Source of the DNA: Bacteroidota bacterium
Lineage (GTDB): Bacteria > Bacteroidota > Bacteroidia > AKYH767-A > OLB10
NCBI GenBank assembly: GCA_019136655.1
Contig: JAGVTU010000013.1
Span: forward strand, 62,001-126,000
Reading direction: 5' to 3'
DNA: 64,000 nucleotides
The position numbers were made by a program, and so were the translations under genes. The notes beneath the pieces are model-generated. The model searched no databases. It was not told where the DNA came from and saw only the letters and a list, made by a program, of their open reading frames with translations. Positions 17,711-27,328 of the stretch are shown piece by piece. Within the stretch, counting starts at the first letter, position 1. Each line of letters starts with the position of its first letter.

Positions 17711-18088
17711 TTACTTAGTTACTTTCTTTTTGTTTGCTACTGTCTTACGTTTTCCTTTACGTGTACGGCAGTTATTCTTAGTGCGTTGGCCACGAACAGG
17801 CAGTCCTAAACGATGACGAACTCCGCGATAGCTTCCGATGTCCATCAATCGCTTAATGTTCAACTGTGTTTCGGAACGCAATGCACCTTCAATTTTTAAA
17901 TTGTCATTAATGAATGAACGGATTTTATTCAGTTCATCGTCATTCCACTCATCAACTTTCTTGTCGTAAGAAATGCCGCAATCGTCCAATATCTGCTGAG
18001 CAGTGGAACGACCTATTCCGTAAATGTAGGTGAGGCCTATTTCTCCTCTTTTGTTCTTTGGTAAATCTATACCTGCTATACGTGCCAT
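17711..18088 (-). CDS. rpsM: 30S ribosomal protein S13
   Basis: A 125-residue protein starting [20 protein letters not shown] with the helix-two-turn-helix element [12 protein letters not shown] and [20 protein letters not shown]. The basic C-terminal tail ([15 protein letters not shown]) reaches the P-site tRNA, while the head contacts bridge to the large subunit. It opens the alpha-operon part of the block after rpmJ. Confidence 0.99.
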   Translation of the reverse strand: MARIAGIDLPKNKRGEIGLTYIYGIGRSTAQQILDDCGISYDKKVDEWNDDELNKIRSFINDNLKIEGALRSETQLNIKRLMDIGSYRGVRHRLGLPVRGQRTKNNCRTRKGKRKTVANKKKVTK

Positions 18089-18138
18089 TTAATCTTAATT
18101 CTTTTTAATTTTTTTTGATATTCTTTTTTCAGATGTAA

Positions 18139-18255
18139 TTATCCCTGACGCTGTTTGAAGCGTGGGTTCTTTTTGTTGATTACATACAGTTTGCCGTTAC
18201 GTCTTACAATCTTGCAATCGGCACTTCTTTTCTTTAAACTTGGTCTGACTTTCAT
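18139..18255 (-). CDS. rpmJ: 50S ribosomal protein L36
   Basis: A 38-residue ORF, too short for ordinary ORF calling, reads [19 protein letters not shown], then [19 protein letters not shown] and a TAA stop. The C-terminal NPRFKQRQG is the family signature. Of the four zinc ligands of typical L36 (three Cys and one His) only Cys14 remains, so this is the zinc-independent form. It lies between infA and rpsM, its standard place. Confidence 0.97.
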   Translation of the reverse strand: MKVRPSLKKRSADCKIVRRNGKLYVINKKNPRFKQRQG

Positions 18256-18286
18256 TTCTGAATATTTATCTGTTAGTCAATAATCT

Positions 18287-18505
18287 TTATTTATATCGGT
18301 AAGTAATTCTACCTTTTGTTAAATCATAAGGCGACATTTCCAACCGTACTTTATCACCCGGTAATATTTTTATATAGTTCATTCTCATTTTTCCTGAAAT
18401 GTGTGCAATAATCTCATGCCCATTCTCCAACTCCACTCTGAACATTGCATTGCTCAGTGCTTCGATGATGGTTCCATCCTGCTCTATTGATGATTGCTTT
18501 GCCAT
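18287..18505 (-). CDS. infA: Translation initiation factor IF-1
   Basis: A 72-residue protein of the S1/OB fold with the family segments [37 protein letters not shown] and [21 protein letters not shown]. It binds the ribosomal A site during initiation and helps IF-2 and IF-3. The leader is A-rich (AAAAAGAAGTA before ATG). Order map-infA-rpmJ is conserved. Confidence 0.99.
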   Translation of the reverse strand: MAKQSSIEQDGTIIEALSNAMFRVELENGHEIIAHISGKMRMNYIKILPGDKVRLEMSPYDLTKGRITYRYK

Positions 18506-18514
18506 TACTTCTTT

Positions 18515-19336
18515 TTAAACTATATTTTTCTGTGTTGTATGCACATTGCACAGATTCTTATTTTCTTTCTCACTATTTTCGATATCACCAAATGATGATA
18601 ATATTTCTGCCTTTATGTTGTCAACCGCCACTGTATGTTCATAGTGTGCCGAAGGTTTCATATCGGCAGTAACTATAGTCCATCCATCCTTGAGTTGCCT
18701 TACATTTTTTGTTCCCATGTTAATCATAGGTTCAATGGCAATTACAAGCCCCGGTTTAAGTAACATTCCCTGACCTGCTTTACCATAATTAGGTACTTCA
18801 GGTTTTTCGTGAAGTTGCTTACCCACTCCATGACCTACCAGTTCGCGAACAACTCCAAAACCATGCGCTTCTGCATGTTTTTGAACGGCATTACTGATAT
18901 CGCCAATTCTGTTTCCTGCTATAGCTTTTTCAATTCCTCTGTAGAGACATTCCTTAGTTACTCGCATGAGTGTAGCAACTTCGTCAGGCACTTCGCCAAC
19001 AGCAAATGTGTAGGCCGAATCGCCATAGTAGCCATTTTTCAGCACACCACAATCTACAGAAACCACATCACCTTCCATTAGCACTCTGTTACCAGGAATA
19101 CCATGAACCACTTCGGCATTTACGGAAACACATAATGAACCGCTGAAACCATGATATCCTTTAAAGGCAGGAACAGCCTGATGTGAGCGAATGAAGTCTT
19201 CAGCAATTTTATCTAATTCAAGTGTGGTAACACCTGCTCTTAGATGCTTGGCAACTTCTGCTATAGTTTTTCCAACAAGTAAAGAACTAACTCTTATTAA
19301 CTCAATCTCCTCTGCGGAGCGATATTCAACCTGCAC
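18515..19336 (-). CDS. map: Methionine aminopeptidase, type I
   Basis: A 273-residue enzyme that removes the initiator Met from nascent proteins. All five metal ligands are present: Asp95 and Asp106 (VSVDCG and YYGDSAYTF), His169 (ELVGHGVG), Glu202 (AIEPM) and Glu233 (HYEHTVAV); His78 in VHGIPG is the usual substrate-binding His. Type I enzymes normally end soon after the HTVAV strand; this one has about 25 extra residues, polar and ending in CNVHTTQKNIV, with the stop 9 bp before the infA start. The gene lies between secY and infA as in many bacteria. The start at 19336 is 15 bp after the secY stop. Confidence 0.98.
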   Translation of the reverse strand: MQVEYRSAEEIELIRVSSLLVGKTIAEVAKHLRAGVTTLELDKIAEDFIRSHQAVPAFKGYHGFSGSLCVSVNAEVVHGIPGNRVLMEGDVVSVDCGVLKNGYYGDSAYTFAVGEVPDEVATLMRVTKECLYRGIEKAIAGNRIGDISNAVQKHAEAHGFGVVRELVGHGVGKQLHEKPEVPNYGKAGQGMLLKPGLVIAIEPMINMGTKNVRQLKDGWTIVTADMKPSAHYEHTVAVDNIKAEILSSFGDIENSEKENKNLCNVHTTQKNIV

Positions 19337-19351
19337 TACCTTCTATTTGTT

Positions 19352-20716
19352 TTATGATACAGGAGCATTTATAGACGTACGTCCTTTAATGCGTCCTGAT
19401 TTCATTAATCCGTCATAATGCCTCATCAGCAGATGACTTTCAATTTGTTGTAATGTATCCAATATTACTCCAACAAGAATCAACAATGATGTACCACCAT
19501 AGAACTGAGCAAAATTGTTGCTCACGCCAATAATTTTTGTCAAAGCCGGTAAGATTGCTACAAAAGCAAGAAATATTGAACCCGGTAATGTAATTCTGGA
19601 CATGACATCATCAATAAATGATGCTGTTTGTTTTCCGGGTTTTATGCCCGGAATAAATCCACCATTCTTCTTCATATCATCAGCCATCTGATTAGGATTA
19701 ACAGTGATAGCTGTATAGAAATAAGTAAAGAGGATAATCAATAAAGCGAATGTAATATTATAACCAACAGAATAGAAATCTGTCATAGAGTGAGCTATAC
19801 CTTGCATTGATGATGACTCAGGAAAGAACTGTGCTACGGTAGCCGGAATAAACATAATTGCCTGTGCAAATATGATAGGCATTACACCTGCTGCATTAAC
19901 TTTTAAGGGAATATATTGTCTTACTCCACCATACTGACGGTTGCCTACAATTTTCTTTGCAAACTGTACCGGTATCTTTCGGGTACCTTGCACAAGCATA
20001 ATACTTATAACTACTACGGCAAACAATGCTACCAATTCAACCAGGAACATGATTAGTCCACCACCGGTCTGATTCAGTCTTGACATGAACTCATCGCGCA
20101 AAGCAAAAGGAAGACGCGCAATAATACCCACCATGATTAGGAGCGATATTCCATTACCGATACCCTTTTCCTGAATACGTTCACCCAGCCACATGACAAA
20201 CAATGTTCCTGCTATAAGAATGATAATTGAAGTCACCCACCATAATGTTGGCGACAGGGCTGATGGATTAGAATATGCAATAATAGCTGATTGAGCCTGG
20301 GCACGAAGATTCACCAAATATCCCGGTGCCTGACCTGCAACAACAAGAACAGTCAGCCAACGGGTAATCTGATTAATTTTCTTTCGTCCACTTTCCCCTT
20401 CTTTCTGCATTTTTTGAAAATAAGGAACTGCAACACCCAGAATCTGAACTACGATAGATGCAGAGATGTAAGGCATAATTCCTAGAGCTACTATAGAAGC
20501 CTGTGAGAATGCACCACCTGCAAACATATCGAGTAAGCCGAATATACCCTGTGAAGCCTGGTCTTTTAAACTCCCAAGCATATTAGGATCAACACCCGGC
20601 AACACAATATGTGAAGCCAGACGATAAACGGCTATAAATAAAAATGTATTGAAGATCTTGGTGCGTAGCTCTTCAATCTTAAAAATATTCCGTAATGTTT
20701 GTATCAGGTCTTTCAT
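19352..20716 (-). CDS. secY: Preprotein translocase subunit SecY
   Basis: A 454-residue polytopic membrane protein with the ten-helix SecY layout. Recognisable elements are the N-terminal KDLIQTLRNIFKIEELRTKI, the plug and first helix VDPNMLGSL, and the cytosolic loop segments VQGTRKIPVQFAKKIVG and KKNGGFIPGIKPGKQTASFID. It forms the channel of the Sec translocon, which must carry the many signal-peptide proteins encoded nearby. It begins at the last base of the rplO stop codon, so the two are translationally coupled. Confidence 0.99.
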   Translation of the reverse strand: MKDLIQTLRNIFKIEELRTKIFNTFLFIAVYRLASHIVLPGVDPNMLGSLKDQASQGIFGLLDMFAGGAFSQASIVALGIMPYISASIVVQILGVAVPYFQKMQKEGESGRKKINQITRWLTVLVVAGQAPGYLVNLRAQAQSAIIAYSNPSALSPTLWWVTSIIILIAGTLFVMWLGERIQEKGIGNGISLLIMVGIIARLPFALRDEFMSRLNQTGGGLIMFLVELVALFAVVVISIMLVQGTRKIPVQFAKKIVGNRQYGGVRQYIPLKVNAAGVMPIIFAQAIMFIPATVAQFFPESSSMQGIAHSMTDFYSVGYNITFALLIILFTYFYTAITVNPNQMADDMKKNGGFIPGIKPGKQTASFIDDVMSRITLPGSIFLAFVAILPALTKIIGVSNNFAQFYGGTSLLILVGVILDTLQQIESHLLMRHYDGLMKSGRIKGRTSINAPVS

Positions 20717-21168
20717 TATTTCTCTTCAATGGTTGTAGTGCCACCAGCGGCTTCAATTGCATTTTTTGCAGATGCTGAAAAAGCATGAGCTTTGATATTT
20801 ACTTTAGCTTTCAACTGTCCGCGTCCAAGTATTTTTACAAGATCTCTTTTGCTTACCAATCCTTTTTCGTATAATACACTATGATCAACATCTGAAATGC
20901 CATACTTTTCATTCAGACTTTGAATCACGTCAAGGTTAATACCTGTGTATTCAACACGGAAAAAGTTCTTAAATCCAACTTTTGGCAAACGTCTTTGAAG
21001 TGGCATCTGTCCACCTTCAAAACCTATCTTGCTGGAATAACCTGAACGGGATTGAGCTCCTTTATGACCGCGTGTTGAGGTTCCACCATGTCCTGATCCT
21101 GTACCACGACCTATTCTTTTGCGGTTTTTCGTTGAACCTTTTGCAGGTTTTAAATTACTTAAGTTCAT
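20716..21168 (-). CDS. rplO: 50S ribosomal protein L15
   Basis: A 150-residue protein with the Gly/Arg-rich N-terminal extension GTGSGHGGTSTRGHKGAQSR and the GFEGGQMPLQRRLPKVGF motif of L15, followed by the globular domain ending KNAIEAAGG. It spans domains of 23S rRNA. The TAA stop overlaps the ATG of secY by one base. Confidence 0.99.
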   Translation of the reverse strand: MNLSNLKPAKGSTKNRKRIGRGTGSGHGGTSTRGHKGAQSRSGYSSKIGFEGGQMPLQRRLPKVGFKNFFRVEYTGINLDVIQSLNEKYGISDVDHSVLYEKGLVSKRDLVKILGRGQLKAKVNIKAHAFSASAKNAIEAAGGTTTIEEK

Positions 21169-21185
21169 AATTTCTTCTTCGATAT

Positions 21186-21365
21186 TTATTTTTCGGTTAC
21201 TTCCACCAGATGTTTTACCTTAGCAATCATGCCCTGTATCTGAGGTGTATTCTCCTTTTCAACTGAATGATATACATTTTTTAAACCCAAAGCTTTTAAA
21301 GTCAGCTTTTGAGATTTATGGCGGTCAATTCCGCTTTTCACTTGTTTAATAATTACTTTTCCCAT
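21186..21365 (-). CDS. rpmD: 50S ribosomal protein L30
   Basis: A 59-residue ORF, shorter than usual calling thresholds, begins MGKVIIKQVKSGIDRHKSQK and continues TLKALGLKNVYHSVEKENTP, the L30 core, ending KVKHLVEVTEK. Its position between rpsE and rplO is the standard spc-operon order. It binds 23S rRNA on the solvent side of the large subunit. Confidence 0.97.
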   Translation of the reverse strand: MGKVIIKQVKSGIDRHKSQKLTLKALGLKNVYHSVEKENTPQIQGMIAKVKHLVEVTEK

Positions 21366-21387
21366 GAGATATTCCTCTCTTTACTTT

Positions 21388-21906
21388 TTAACCGTTAAAT
21401 ACTTTGCCTAAATCAACACCACGCTGATTTGCCACAGTAACAGCATCGCGCATTAAAGCAAGTGCATTGATGGTAGCTTTAACAACGTTGTGCGGATTTG
21501 ATGAGCCTTTCGATTTTGCCAACACATCACTGATTCCAACGCTTTCAAGAACAGCACGCATTGCACCTCCTGCAATTACACCTGTTCCTGCAGCTGCCGG
21601 CTTCAAAAACACCTTAGCACCACCGAAACTTGCTTCCTGCTCATGAGGAACGGTAGTTTTATGTACTGTTACCTTAACAAGGTTTTTCTTTGCATCATCA
21701 ATAGCTTTGGTGATTGCATCAGTTACCTCTTTTGCTTTACCCAGGCCATATCCTACTACACCTTTTTCATCACCAACCACTACAATAGCTGCAAAGGAGA
21801 ATGTACGACCACCTTTGGTTACCTTAGTTACTCTGTTTACTGCTACGAGCCTGTCCTTTAATTCGATTTCGCCCGGTTTTACTTTTTTATTCGCTGTTGC
21901 TAACAT
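21388..21906 (-). CDS. rpsE: 30S ribosomal protein S5
   Basis: A 172-residue protein with the N-terminal double-stranded-RNA-binding-like domain [19 protein letters not shown] and [21 protein letters not shown], and the second domain [15 protein letters not shown] and [13 protein letters not shown]5 sits at the mRNA entry site and influences decoding accuracy. It is 22 bp before rpmD and 9 bp after rplR. Confidence 0.99.
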   Translation of the reverse strand: MLATANKKVKPGEIELKDRLVAVNRVTKVTKGGRTFSFAAIVVVGDEKGVVGYGLGKAKEVTDAITKAIDDAKKNLVKVTVHKTTVPHEQEASFGGAKVFLKPAAAGTGVIAGGAMRAVLESVGISDVLAKSKGSSNPHNVVKATINALALMRDAVTVANQRGVDLGKVFNG

Positions 21907-21915
21907 GTTCTGATT

Positions 21916-22266
21916 TTAAAATTTTAAACCACCTTCTCTGGCACCCTCAGCCAAAGCTTTTACACGGCCATGATATAAATAACCACCTCTGTCAAATGTT
22001 ACTGCTGAAATTCCTTTTGCAATTACGCGCTCAGCAATCATTTTTCCTACCGAAGCAGAAATTTCAGACTTATTACCTTTGGCAATACCTGCTTCTGCTG
22101 ATGAGGCAGCTGCAATTGTATGACCTGCAACATCATCTATAACCTGAGCATAGATCTGTTTGTTGCTGCGGAATACAGATAAGCGTGGCTTCTCCTGTGT
22201 ACCTTTAACGCTACCGCGAATTCTCTTGCGGATTTTAGCTCTGCGTGAATCTTTAGTCTTCGACAT
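21916..22266 (-). CDS. rplR: 50S ribosomal protein L18
   Basis: A 116-residue protein with [22 protein letters not shown] and the 5S rRNA-binding core [19 protein letters not shown], ending in the conserved [26 protein letters not shown] pattern. It carries 5S rRNA into the central protuberance together with L5. Its ATG is 7 bp after the rplF stop. Confidence 0.99.
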   Translation of the reverse strand: MSKTKDSRRAKIRKRIRGSVKGTQEKPRLSVFRSNKQIYAQVIDDVAGHTIAAASSAEAGIAKGNKSEISASVGKMIAERVIAKGISAVTFDRGGYLYHGRVKALAEGAREGGLKF

Positions 22267-22273
22267 TACTTAA

Positions 22274-22828
22274 TTATTTTTTAGCTGCAGATTTTCCTGC
22301 TTTTCTTCTTAATACTTCACCTGTGAACTTAATACCTTTTCCTTTATAAGGCTCCGGTTTGCGCAGCGAGCGTATTTTAGCTGCTACCTGACCGATAAGT
22401 TGCTTATCATGGCTTTCAAGAATAATGGTAGGGTTGCTACCTCTCTCTGTTTTGGTGTTCACTTTAATTTCTGACGGCAACTGAAACACTACGTGGTGAG
22501 AATGGCCTAATACAAGATCCAACTGTTGACCCTGATGACTTGCTCTGTAACCAACACCTACCAGCTCCTGTTCAATTTTATATCCTTGTGATACTCCTTT
22601 CACCATGTTATTGATAAGTGCACGATACAATCCGTGCAATGCTTTATGCTGCTTTTCGTCAGATGTGCGTTTTACCACAACCTGACCACCATCCACTTCA
22701 ACTGTTACACCCTCAGAGATAGTTTGTGTTAAAGTTCCTTTAGGTCCTTTTACAGTAACCACATTATCTGCAACAGATACCTGAATACCTGAAGGGAGTG
22801 CTATGGGTAATTTTCCTATTCGTGACAT
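22274..22828 (-). CDS. rplF: 50S ribosomal protein L6
   Basis: A 184-residue protein starting MSRIGKLPIALPSGIQVSV with two repeated L6 domains and the C-terminal signature PEPYKGKGIKFTGEVLRRKAGK. L6 supports the sarcin-ricin and stalk-base region used by elongation factors, including the EF-G encoded in the same block. Length is typical. Confidence 0.99.
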   Translation of the reverse strand: MSRIGKLPIALPSGIQVSVADNVVTVKGPKGTLTQTISEGVTVEVDGGQVVVKRTSDEKQHKALHGLYRALINNMVKGVSQGYKIEQELVGVGYRASHQGQQLDLVLGHSHHVVFQLPSEIKVNTKTERGSNPTIILESHDKQLIGQVAAKIRSLRKPEPYKGKGIKFTGEVLRRKAGKSAAKK

Positions 22829-22840
22829 CTTCTTATTCGA

Positions 22841-23239
22841 TTAATAGATATAACATAATACTTCACCGCCAACATTCAACTGGCGTGCTTCTTTGTCAGT
22901 CATAATGCCTTTGCTGGTAGAAATAATTGCTATTCCTAAACCGTTAATAATGCGAGGCAATTTATCGTGGCTGACATATTTTCTCAATCCCGGACGACTT
23001 ACTCTACGCATTTTGGTAATAGCTGGCAGTTTGGTTACCGGATTATATTTTAATGCAACTTTAATATTACCCTGATGGTTATCTGTTTCTTCGAATTTAT
23101 AATTCAGAATATATCCTTTGTCAAACAGAATCTTGGTAATTTCTTTCTTGGTATTGGATGCAGGAACTTCCACAACTCGGTGATTTGCCTTCACTGCATT
23201 GCGTAGTCTTGTTAAATAATCTGCTATCGGATCCGTCAT
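22841..23239 (-). CDS. rpsH: 30S ribosomal protein S8
   Basis: A 132-residue protein starting MTDPIADYLTRLRNAVKANH and ending in the GIMTDKEARQLNVGGEVLCYIY pattern. The conserved STSKGIM serine-rich turn contacts helix 21 of 16S rRNA. In Escherichia coli S8 is the translational repressor of the spc operon; whether this holds here cannot be read from the sequence. Confidence 0.99.
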   Translation of the reverse strand: MTDPIADYLTRLRNAVKANHRVVEVPASNTKKEITKILFDKGYILNYKFEETDNHQGNIKVALKYNPVTKLPAITKMRRVSRPGLRKYVSHDKLPRIINGLGIAIISTSKGIMTDKEARQLNVGGEVLCYIY

Positions 23240-23275
23240 TTTATTCTTATTGATTGATGAGTTAAAACTTTATTA

Positions 23276-23545
23276 TTACCAGCTGGCTTTGGTTACACCT
23301 GCAATTTTGCCTTCGAGTGCCATTTTGCGGAACAACACACGTGAAATACCAAACTGACGCATATAACCACGCGGACGTCCTGTAATCATGCAACGGTTAT
23401 GCAGACGTACAGGTGATGAATTGCGTGGCAGCAAAGCCAATGCCTGATAGTCACCTGCTTCTTTAAGAGCAGCACGCTTGGCAGCATATTTTTCTACGAG
23501 GCGTTCTCTTTTTCTGCTTCTTGCTTTTATTGATTCTTTTGCCAT
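23276..23545 (-). CDS. rpsN: 30S ribosomal protein S14, zinc-free type
   Basis: An 89-residue protein starting [20 protein letters not shown]. The C-terminal half [20 protein letters not shown] carries only one Cys, so the CxxC...CxxC zinc module of the short S14 type is absent; length and sequence fit the long zinc-independent type. S14 is a head protein next to S3 and S10. Position between rplE and rpsH is standard. Confidence 0.99.
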   Translation of the reverse strand: MAKESIKARSRKRERLVEKYAAKRAALKEAGDYQALALLPRNSSPVRLHNRCMITGRPRGYMRQFGISRVLFRKMALEGKIAGVTKASW

Positions 23546-23558
23546 ACTTTTTTATTTC

Positions 23559-24119
23559 TTAGTTATTAGATCCTGTTCTGAATGGTAATCCAAACTCCTT
23601 GAGTAATTCCATTGCTTCATTATCAGTTTTTGCTGATGTAACGAAGGTGATATCCATTCCACGGATTTTACTTACTTTATCAATATTTATTTCAGGGAAA
23701 ATGATTTGCTCAGTAATACCAAGTGTATAATTTCCTTTTCCGTCAAAACCTTTGTTGTTGATACCACGGAAATCGCGGATACGTGGCAGAGCTACTGATA
23801 CCAGACGGTCGAGAAATTCATACATTCTCTCGTCACGTAAGGTAACACGTACTCCAATTGGTACTCCCTTTCTCACTTTAAAATTTGAGATATCTTTCTT
23901 AGCATAAGTAGCAACAGCTTTCTGACCGGCAATAGTGGTCATTTCTGCTACACATGCATCCACAATTTTCTTATCACTTACTGCATCACCTATACCCTGA
24001 TTCAAACAAATCTTTTTGATTTTGGGTACCTGCATAATGCTCTTGTACTGAAAACGGTTTTTCAGTGTCGAAACGATTTCGTTTTTGTATTTGCCTTTGA
24101 GGCGTGGTGCGTAACTCAT
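23559..24119 (-). CDS. rplE: 50S ribosomal protein L5
   Basis: A 186-residue protein with the conserved segments [34 protein letters not shown] and [21 protein letters not shown]5 holds 5S rRNA and contacts the P-site tRNA elbow. Its ATG overlaps the stop of rplX by one base (24119), implying coupled translation. Confidence 0.99.
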   Translation of the reverse strand: MSYAPRLKGKYKNEIVSTLKNRFQYKSIMQVPKIKKICLNQGIGDAVSDKKIVDACVAEMTTIAGQKAVATYAKKDISNFKVRKGVPIGVRVTLRDERMYEFLDRLVSVALPRIRDFRGINNKGFDGKGNYTLGITEQIIFPEINIDKVSKIRGMDITFVTSAKTDNEAMELLKEFGLPFRTGSNN

Positions 24120-24436
24120 TATTTAATTACCTCCCCTGATTTTTTTGCGTAACGTACTAATTTACCATCAACTGTTTTGCGACCTACACGAGTTGGCTTT
24201 CCTGACTTAGGATCTATCAGCATAAGATTGGAAACACTTATTGGTGCTTCTTTCTTTTCAATACCACCTTGTGTGTTTTTTGGATTTGGGCGTGTATGTT
24301 TTGAAACGATGTTCACATTTTCAACACTTGCACGGTTTTTCTCAGGATAAACAGCAAGTACACGACCCTGCTTACCTTTTGATTCACCGGCAATTACTTT
24401 AACAATATCGCCTTTCTTTATTTTCAATTTAGCCAT
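24119..24436 (-). CDS. rplX: 50S ribosomal protein L24
   Basis: A 105-residue protein with an N-terminal KOW motif ([20 protein letters not shown]) and the segment [20 protein letters not shown]24 is an assembly initiator binding the 5' domain of 23S rRNA close to the exit tunnel. It lies 23 bp after rplN. Confidence 0.99.
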   Translation of the reverse strand: MAKLKIKKGDIVKVIAGESKGKQGRVLAVYPEKNRASVENVNIVSKHTRPNPKNTQGGIEKKEAPISVSNLMLIDPKSGKPTRVGRKTVDGKLVRYAKKSGEVIK

Positions 24437-24459
24437 AACTGCTATTTTTTTCTTTTTAA

Positions 24460-24828
24460 TTAAATTACTTCAGGTGCCAGTGACACAATTTTCATGTATT
24501 GTTTCTCACGTAATTCACGTGCTACCGGTCCGAAGATACGCGTGCCTCTTAACTCATCAGCCTGATTCAAAAGAACAACTGCATTATCGTCAAAGCGGAT
24601 ATAAGAGCCATCACTTCTTCTTACTTCTTTATTTACGCGCACTACAACGGCTTTGCTAACTGCACCTTTTTTGATATTGCCGGAAGGCATTGCATTTTTT
24701 ACTGCAACCACAATTTTATCACCTAATGAGGCGTAGCGTTTGCGGGTTCCTCCCAGAACACGGATACATAATACTTCTTTTGCCCCGCTGTTATCTGCTA
24801 CTATTAATCTTGATTCAGACTGTATCAT
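24460..24828 (-). CDS. rplN: 50S ribosomal protein L14
   Basis: A 122-residue protein starting [20 protein letters not shown] with [10 protein letters not shown] and the C-terminal [20 protein letters not shown], which define L14. It forms an inter-subunit bridge with 16S helix 14. The leader before the ATG (ACAGATAAA) is A-rich without a Shine-Dalgarno sequence. Confidence 0.99.
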   Translation of the reverse strand: MIQSESRLIVADNSGAKEVLCIRVLGGTRKRYASLGDKIVVAVKNAMPSGNIKKGAVSKAVVVRVNKEVRRSDGSYIRFDDNAVVLLNQADELRGTRIFGPVARELREKQYMKIVSLAPEVI

Positions 24829-24876
24829 TTTATCTGTTTGTTATTGCGTTGTTACCAAAGAACAACAGCCGTTTTA

Positions 24877-25137
24877 TTATTTTGCTTTTTCTAATATTTC
24901 TACTAATCTCCAACGTTTCGTTTTACTCAATGGACGTGTTTCCATAATCAAAACGCGATCGCCATTACCACATGAATTGTTTTCATCATGCACATGAAAC
25001 TTTTTGGTTTTCTTGATAAACTTTCCGTACATCGGGTGTTTAACCTTATATTCCTCAGAAACCACGATGGTTTTTTGCATTTTTATGCTGGTAACTATAC
25101 CTGTTCTTGTTTTACGTAATGCTCTTTCAGTGCTCAT
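24877..25137 (-). CDS. rpsQ: 30S ribosomal protein S17
   Basis: An 86-residue OB-fold protein starting [20 protein letters not shown], with [20 protein letters not shown] and the conserved [26 protein letters not shown] pattern. S17 binds the 5' domain of 16S rRNA early in assembly. It lies 9 bp after rpmC. Confidence 0.99.
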   Translation of the reverse strand: MSTERALRKTRTGIVTSIKMQKTIVVSEEYKVKHPMYGKFIKKTKKFHVHDENNSCGNGDRVLIMETRPLSKTKRWRLVEILEKAK

Positions 25138-25146
25138 TTTATCAAA

Positions 25147-25347
25147 TTATTTTGATGCCTGTGACATGCGTTTGTTTAACTCCGTTTTCAATCTCGCAAT
25201 CAGTTTGCGAGTGGTACGGATTTTAATTGGATTATCCATAGGAGAAACTGCATGCTGCATTTTGAATTTCTGCAGATTGCTCACTTCTTCTTTTATTCTT
25301 GCCTTAACTTCTTCAGTAGTTAAATCGTTTACGACAGACTGTTTCAT
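25147..25347 (-). CDS. rpmC: 50S ribosomal protein L29
   Basis: A 66-residue helical protein with LTTEEVKARIKEEVSNLQKF and the conserved NPIKIRTTRKLIARLKTELN helix. L29 sits beside the tunnel exit next to L23 and helps to dock trigger factor and SRP. It is 15 bp after rplP. Confidence 0.98.
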   Translation of the reverse strand: MKQSVVNDLTTEEVKARIKEEVSNLQKFKMQHAVSPMDNPIKIRTTRKLIARLKTELNKRMSQASK

Positions 25348-25362
25348 TTTTTAATTACTTTT

Positions 25363-25785
25363 TTATGCAGCGGAATAATCTCTGCGAACAACAAATTTTG
25401 TAGTTACAGGTAACTTTTGTGCAGCCAGGCGCATTGCTTCTTTGGCAATTTCCATAGAAACACCATCTGCTTCAAACAAGATGGTACCGGGTTTAACCTG
25501 TGCAATCCAATATTCAGGAGCTCCTTTACCTTTACCCATACGTACTTCGGCAGGTTTACGGGTTACAGGTTTATCAGGAAACACACGAATCCATGATTGA
25601 CCTTCACGTTTCATGAAACGGGTCAGGGCCACACGGGCAGCTTCAATCTGACGGGCAGTCAGCTGAGCATTTTCTAATGATTTAATTCCAAAAGATCCAA
25701 AAGCTATTTGTGCGCCACGGCTTGCATTGCCACGGTTACGCATCTTTTGCTGCTTTCTGAATTTTGTCTTTTTGGGCTGTAACAT
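25363..25785 (-). CDS. rplP: 50S ribosomal protein L16
   Basis: A 140-residue protein starting [20 protein letters not shown], with [20 protein letters not shown] and [19 protein letters not shown], the L16 signature next to the A-site. It stabilises A-site tRNA. It is 33 bp downstream of rpsC. Confidence 0.99.
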   Translation of the reverse strand: MLQPKKTKFRKQQKMRNRGNASRGAQIAFGSFGIKSLENAQLTARQIEAARVALTRFMKREGQSWIRVFPDKPVTRKPAEVRMGKGKGAPEYWIAQVKPGTILFEADGVSMEIAKEAMRLAAQKLPVTTKFVVRRDYSAA

Positions 25786-25818
25786 TTTCTAAATTCTTCT
25801 TTACAGTTTTTAACTTAA

Positions 25819-26577
25819 TTATTTTCTTTCTCCTCTTCTGCCACCACGTCTTCCTCCACGTTCACCTCTTTCACGCTCTTGTCTGCGTTCTCCACTTCCA
25901 CCAGCAGGTTTCTGGTTAGATGTCATTCCAACATTAGGTGACAAATCTCTTTTTCCGAAAACCTCTCCTTTGCAAATCCACACTTTAACACCAATTTTTC
26001 CGTATGAAGTTTGTGCTTCTGCAATTGCAAAATCAATATCAGCACGGAAAGTATGCAAAGGAATACGTCCCTCTTTGTATTGTTCGGTACGCGCCATCTC
26101 TGCTCCACCAATACGTCCTGCACACATCACCTTAATTCCATCAGCACCCATCCTCATAGTAGATGCAATAGCTGTTTTTATTGCTCTGCGGTAAGAAATA
26201 CGAGCTTCAATCTGCTTGGCAACACCTTCTGCCACTAATTGCGCATCCAATTCCGGGCGTTTAATTTCATAGATGTTTATCTGTACTTCTTTACGCGTAA
26301 TTTTCTTTAATTCTTCTTTCAGTTTATCAACTTCAGATCCACCTTTTCCAATGACAATTCCCGGACGGGCTGTATGGATGGTTGCTGTAATGAGTTTCAG
26401 AGTACGCTCGATAACTACACGTGCAACTCCTCCTTTTGAAAGACGGGCTTGCAGGTAGTTGCGAATTTTTTCGTCTTCTACTAATCTGTCTGAGTAGTTT
26501 TTACCACCATACCAGTTAGAATCCCATCCGCGAATGATACCTAATCTGTTTCCTATCGGGTGTGCTTTTTGTCCCAT
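25819..26577 (-). CDS. rpsC: 30S ribosomal protein S3 with Arg/Gly-rich tail
   Basis: A 252-residue protein. The N-terminal KH domain includes [20 protein letters not shown] (GKGG RNA-binding loop) and the C-terminal domain [21 protein letters not shown]3 lines the mRNA entry channel and has helicase-related function. After the core comes a low-complexity tail (216-252) with 10 Arg and 10 Gly among 37 residues, including an RGG-type run of alternating Gly and Arg. S3 tails vary between phyla; this one resembles RGG boxes that bind RNA. The start overlaps the rplV stop by one base. Confidence 0.99.
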   Translation of the reverse strand: MGQKAHPIGNRLGIIRGWDSNWYGGKNYSDRLVEDEKIRNYLQARLSKGGVARVVIERTLKLITATIHTARPGIVIGKGGSEVDKLKEELKKITRKEVQINIYEIKRPELDAQLVAEGVAKQIEARISYRRAIKTAIASTMRMGADGIKVMCAGRIGGAEMARTEQYKEGRIPLHTFRADIDFAIAEAQTSYGKIGVKVWICKGEVFGKRDLSPNVGMTSNQKPAGGSGERRQERERGERGGRRGGRRGERK

Positions 26578-27014
26578 TATGCTTCCGTATTTTCAGTTAC
26601 TTGTTCTTTATTTTCTTTTTTATTGATTGTATCAACAAACAGTGTCACATGGTTTGAGCGTTTGCGGATACGATATCCTCTTCCCTGAGGTGCAGGGCGT
26701 AAACGCTTTAGCTGACGTGCACTGTCAACAAAAACCTGTGATACTACCAGCGTTTCATCTTCAATGCGAACACCTTCGTTTTTTGCCTGCCAGTTGTTGA
26801 TTGCTGACAATAATAATTTATGCATATTGCCTGCAGCTTCTTTCTTGCTGAATTTAAGCAAACCCAAAGCCTGGTCAACTTTTTTGCCACGAATCATATC
26901 GGCAACAAGTCGCATCTTACGGGGCGAAGTAGGACAGTTGTTTAACTTGGCAACGTAAGTTGATTTCATTAATTCTTTGCGTGCATCAGCCGCTTTTTTC
27001 TTTCTTGCTCCCAT
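26577..27014 (-). CDS. rplV: 50S ribosomal protein L22
   Basis: A 145-residue protein with [20 protein letters not shown] and the tunnel hairpin region [20 protein letters not shown], where the extended loop lines the exit tunnel and is a site of macrolide-resistance changes. Short basic N-terminal and acidic C-terminal extensions ([12 protein letters not shown]) exceed the usual 110-residue length. Adjacent genes overlap it by one base on each side. Confidence 0.99.
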   Translation of the reverse strand: MGARKKKAADARKELMKSTYVAKLNNCPTSPRKMRLVADMIRGKKVDQALGLLKFSKKEAAGNMHKLLLSAINNWQAKNEGVRIEDETLVVSQVFVDSARQLKRLRPAPQGRGYRIRKRSNHVTLFVDTINKKENKEQVTENTEA

Positions 27015-27286
27015 TATTTCTTATCTTTATTTCCTGCATGACCTCTGAAAGTACGAGTAGGAGCGAATTCGCCAAGTTTGTGACCTACCATATTTTCTGT
27101 GATATAAACAGGGATAAATTTATTACCATTATGAACTGCAAATGTGTGTCCTACGAATTCAGGTGCAATAACCGAGCGTCTGCTCCAGGTTTTGATCACT
27201 GATTTCTTTTTACCCTCATTCATCGCCACCACTTTGTTATCAAGTGTGGGATCGATAAACGGACCTTTTTTTAGTGAACGACTCAT
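27014..27286 (-). CDS. rpsS: 30S ribosomal protein S19
   Basis: A 90-residue protein starting [19 protein letters not shown] with [20 protein letters not shown] and [20 protein letters not shown], the S19 signature. It lies in the head of the small subunit with S13. The start has an A-rich leader; the stop overlaps the rplV start by one base. Confidence 0.99.
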   Translation of the reverse strand: MSRSLKKGPFIDPTLDNKVVAMNEGKKKSVIKTWSRRSVIAPEFVGHTFAVHNGNKFIPVYITENMVGHKLGEFAPTRTFRGHAGNKDKK

Positions 27287-27328
27287 TTCTTCTTTTTGTG
27301 TTTTTTATTCAGATTGTTGTCGTGAATG

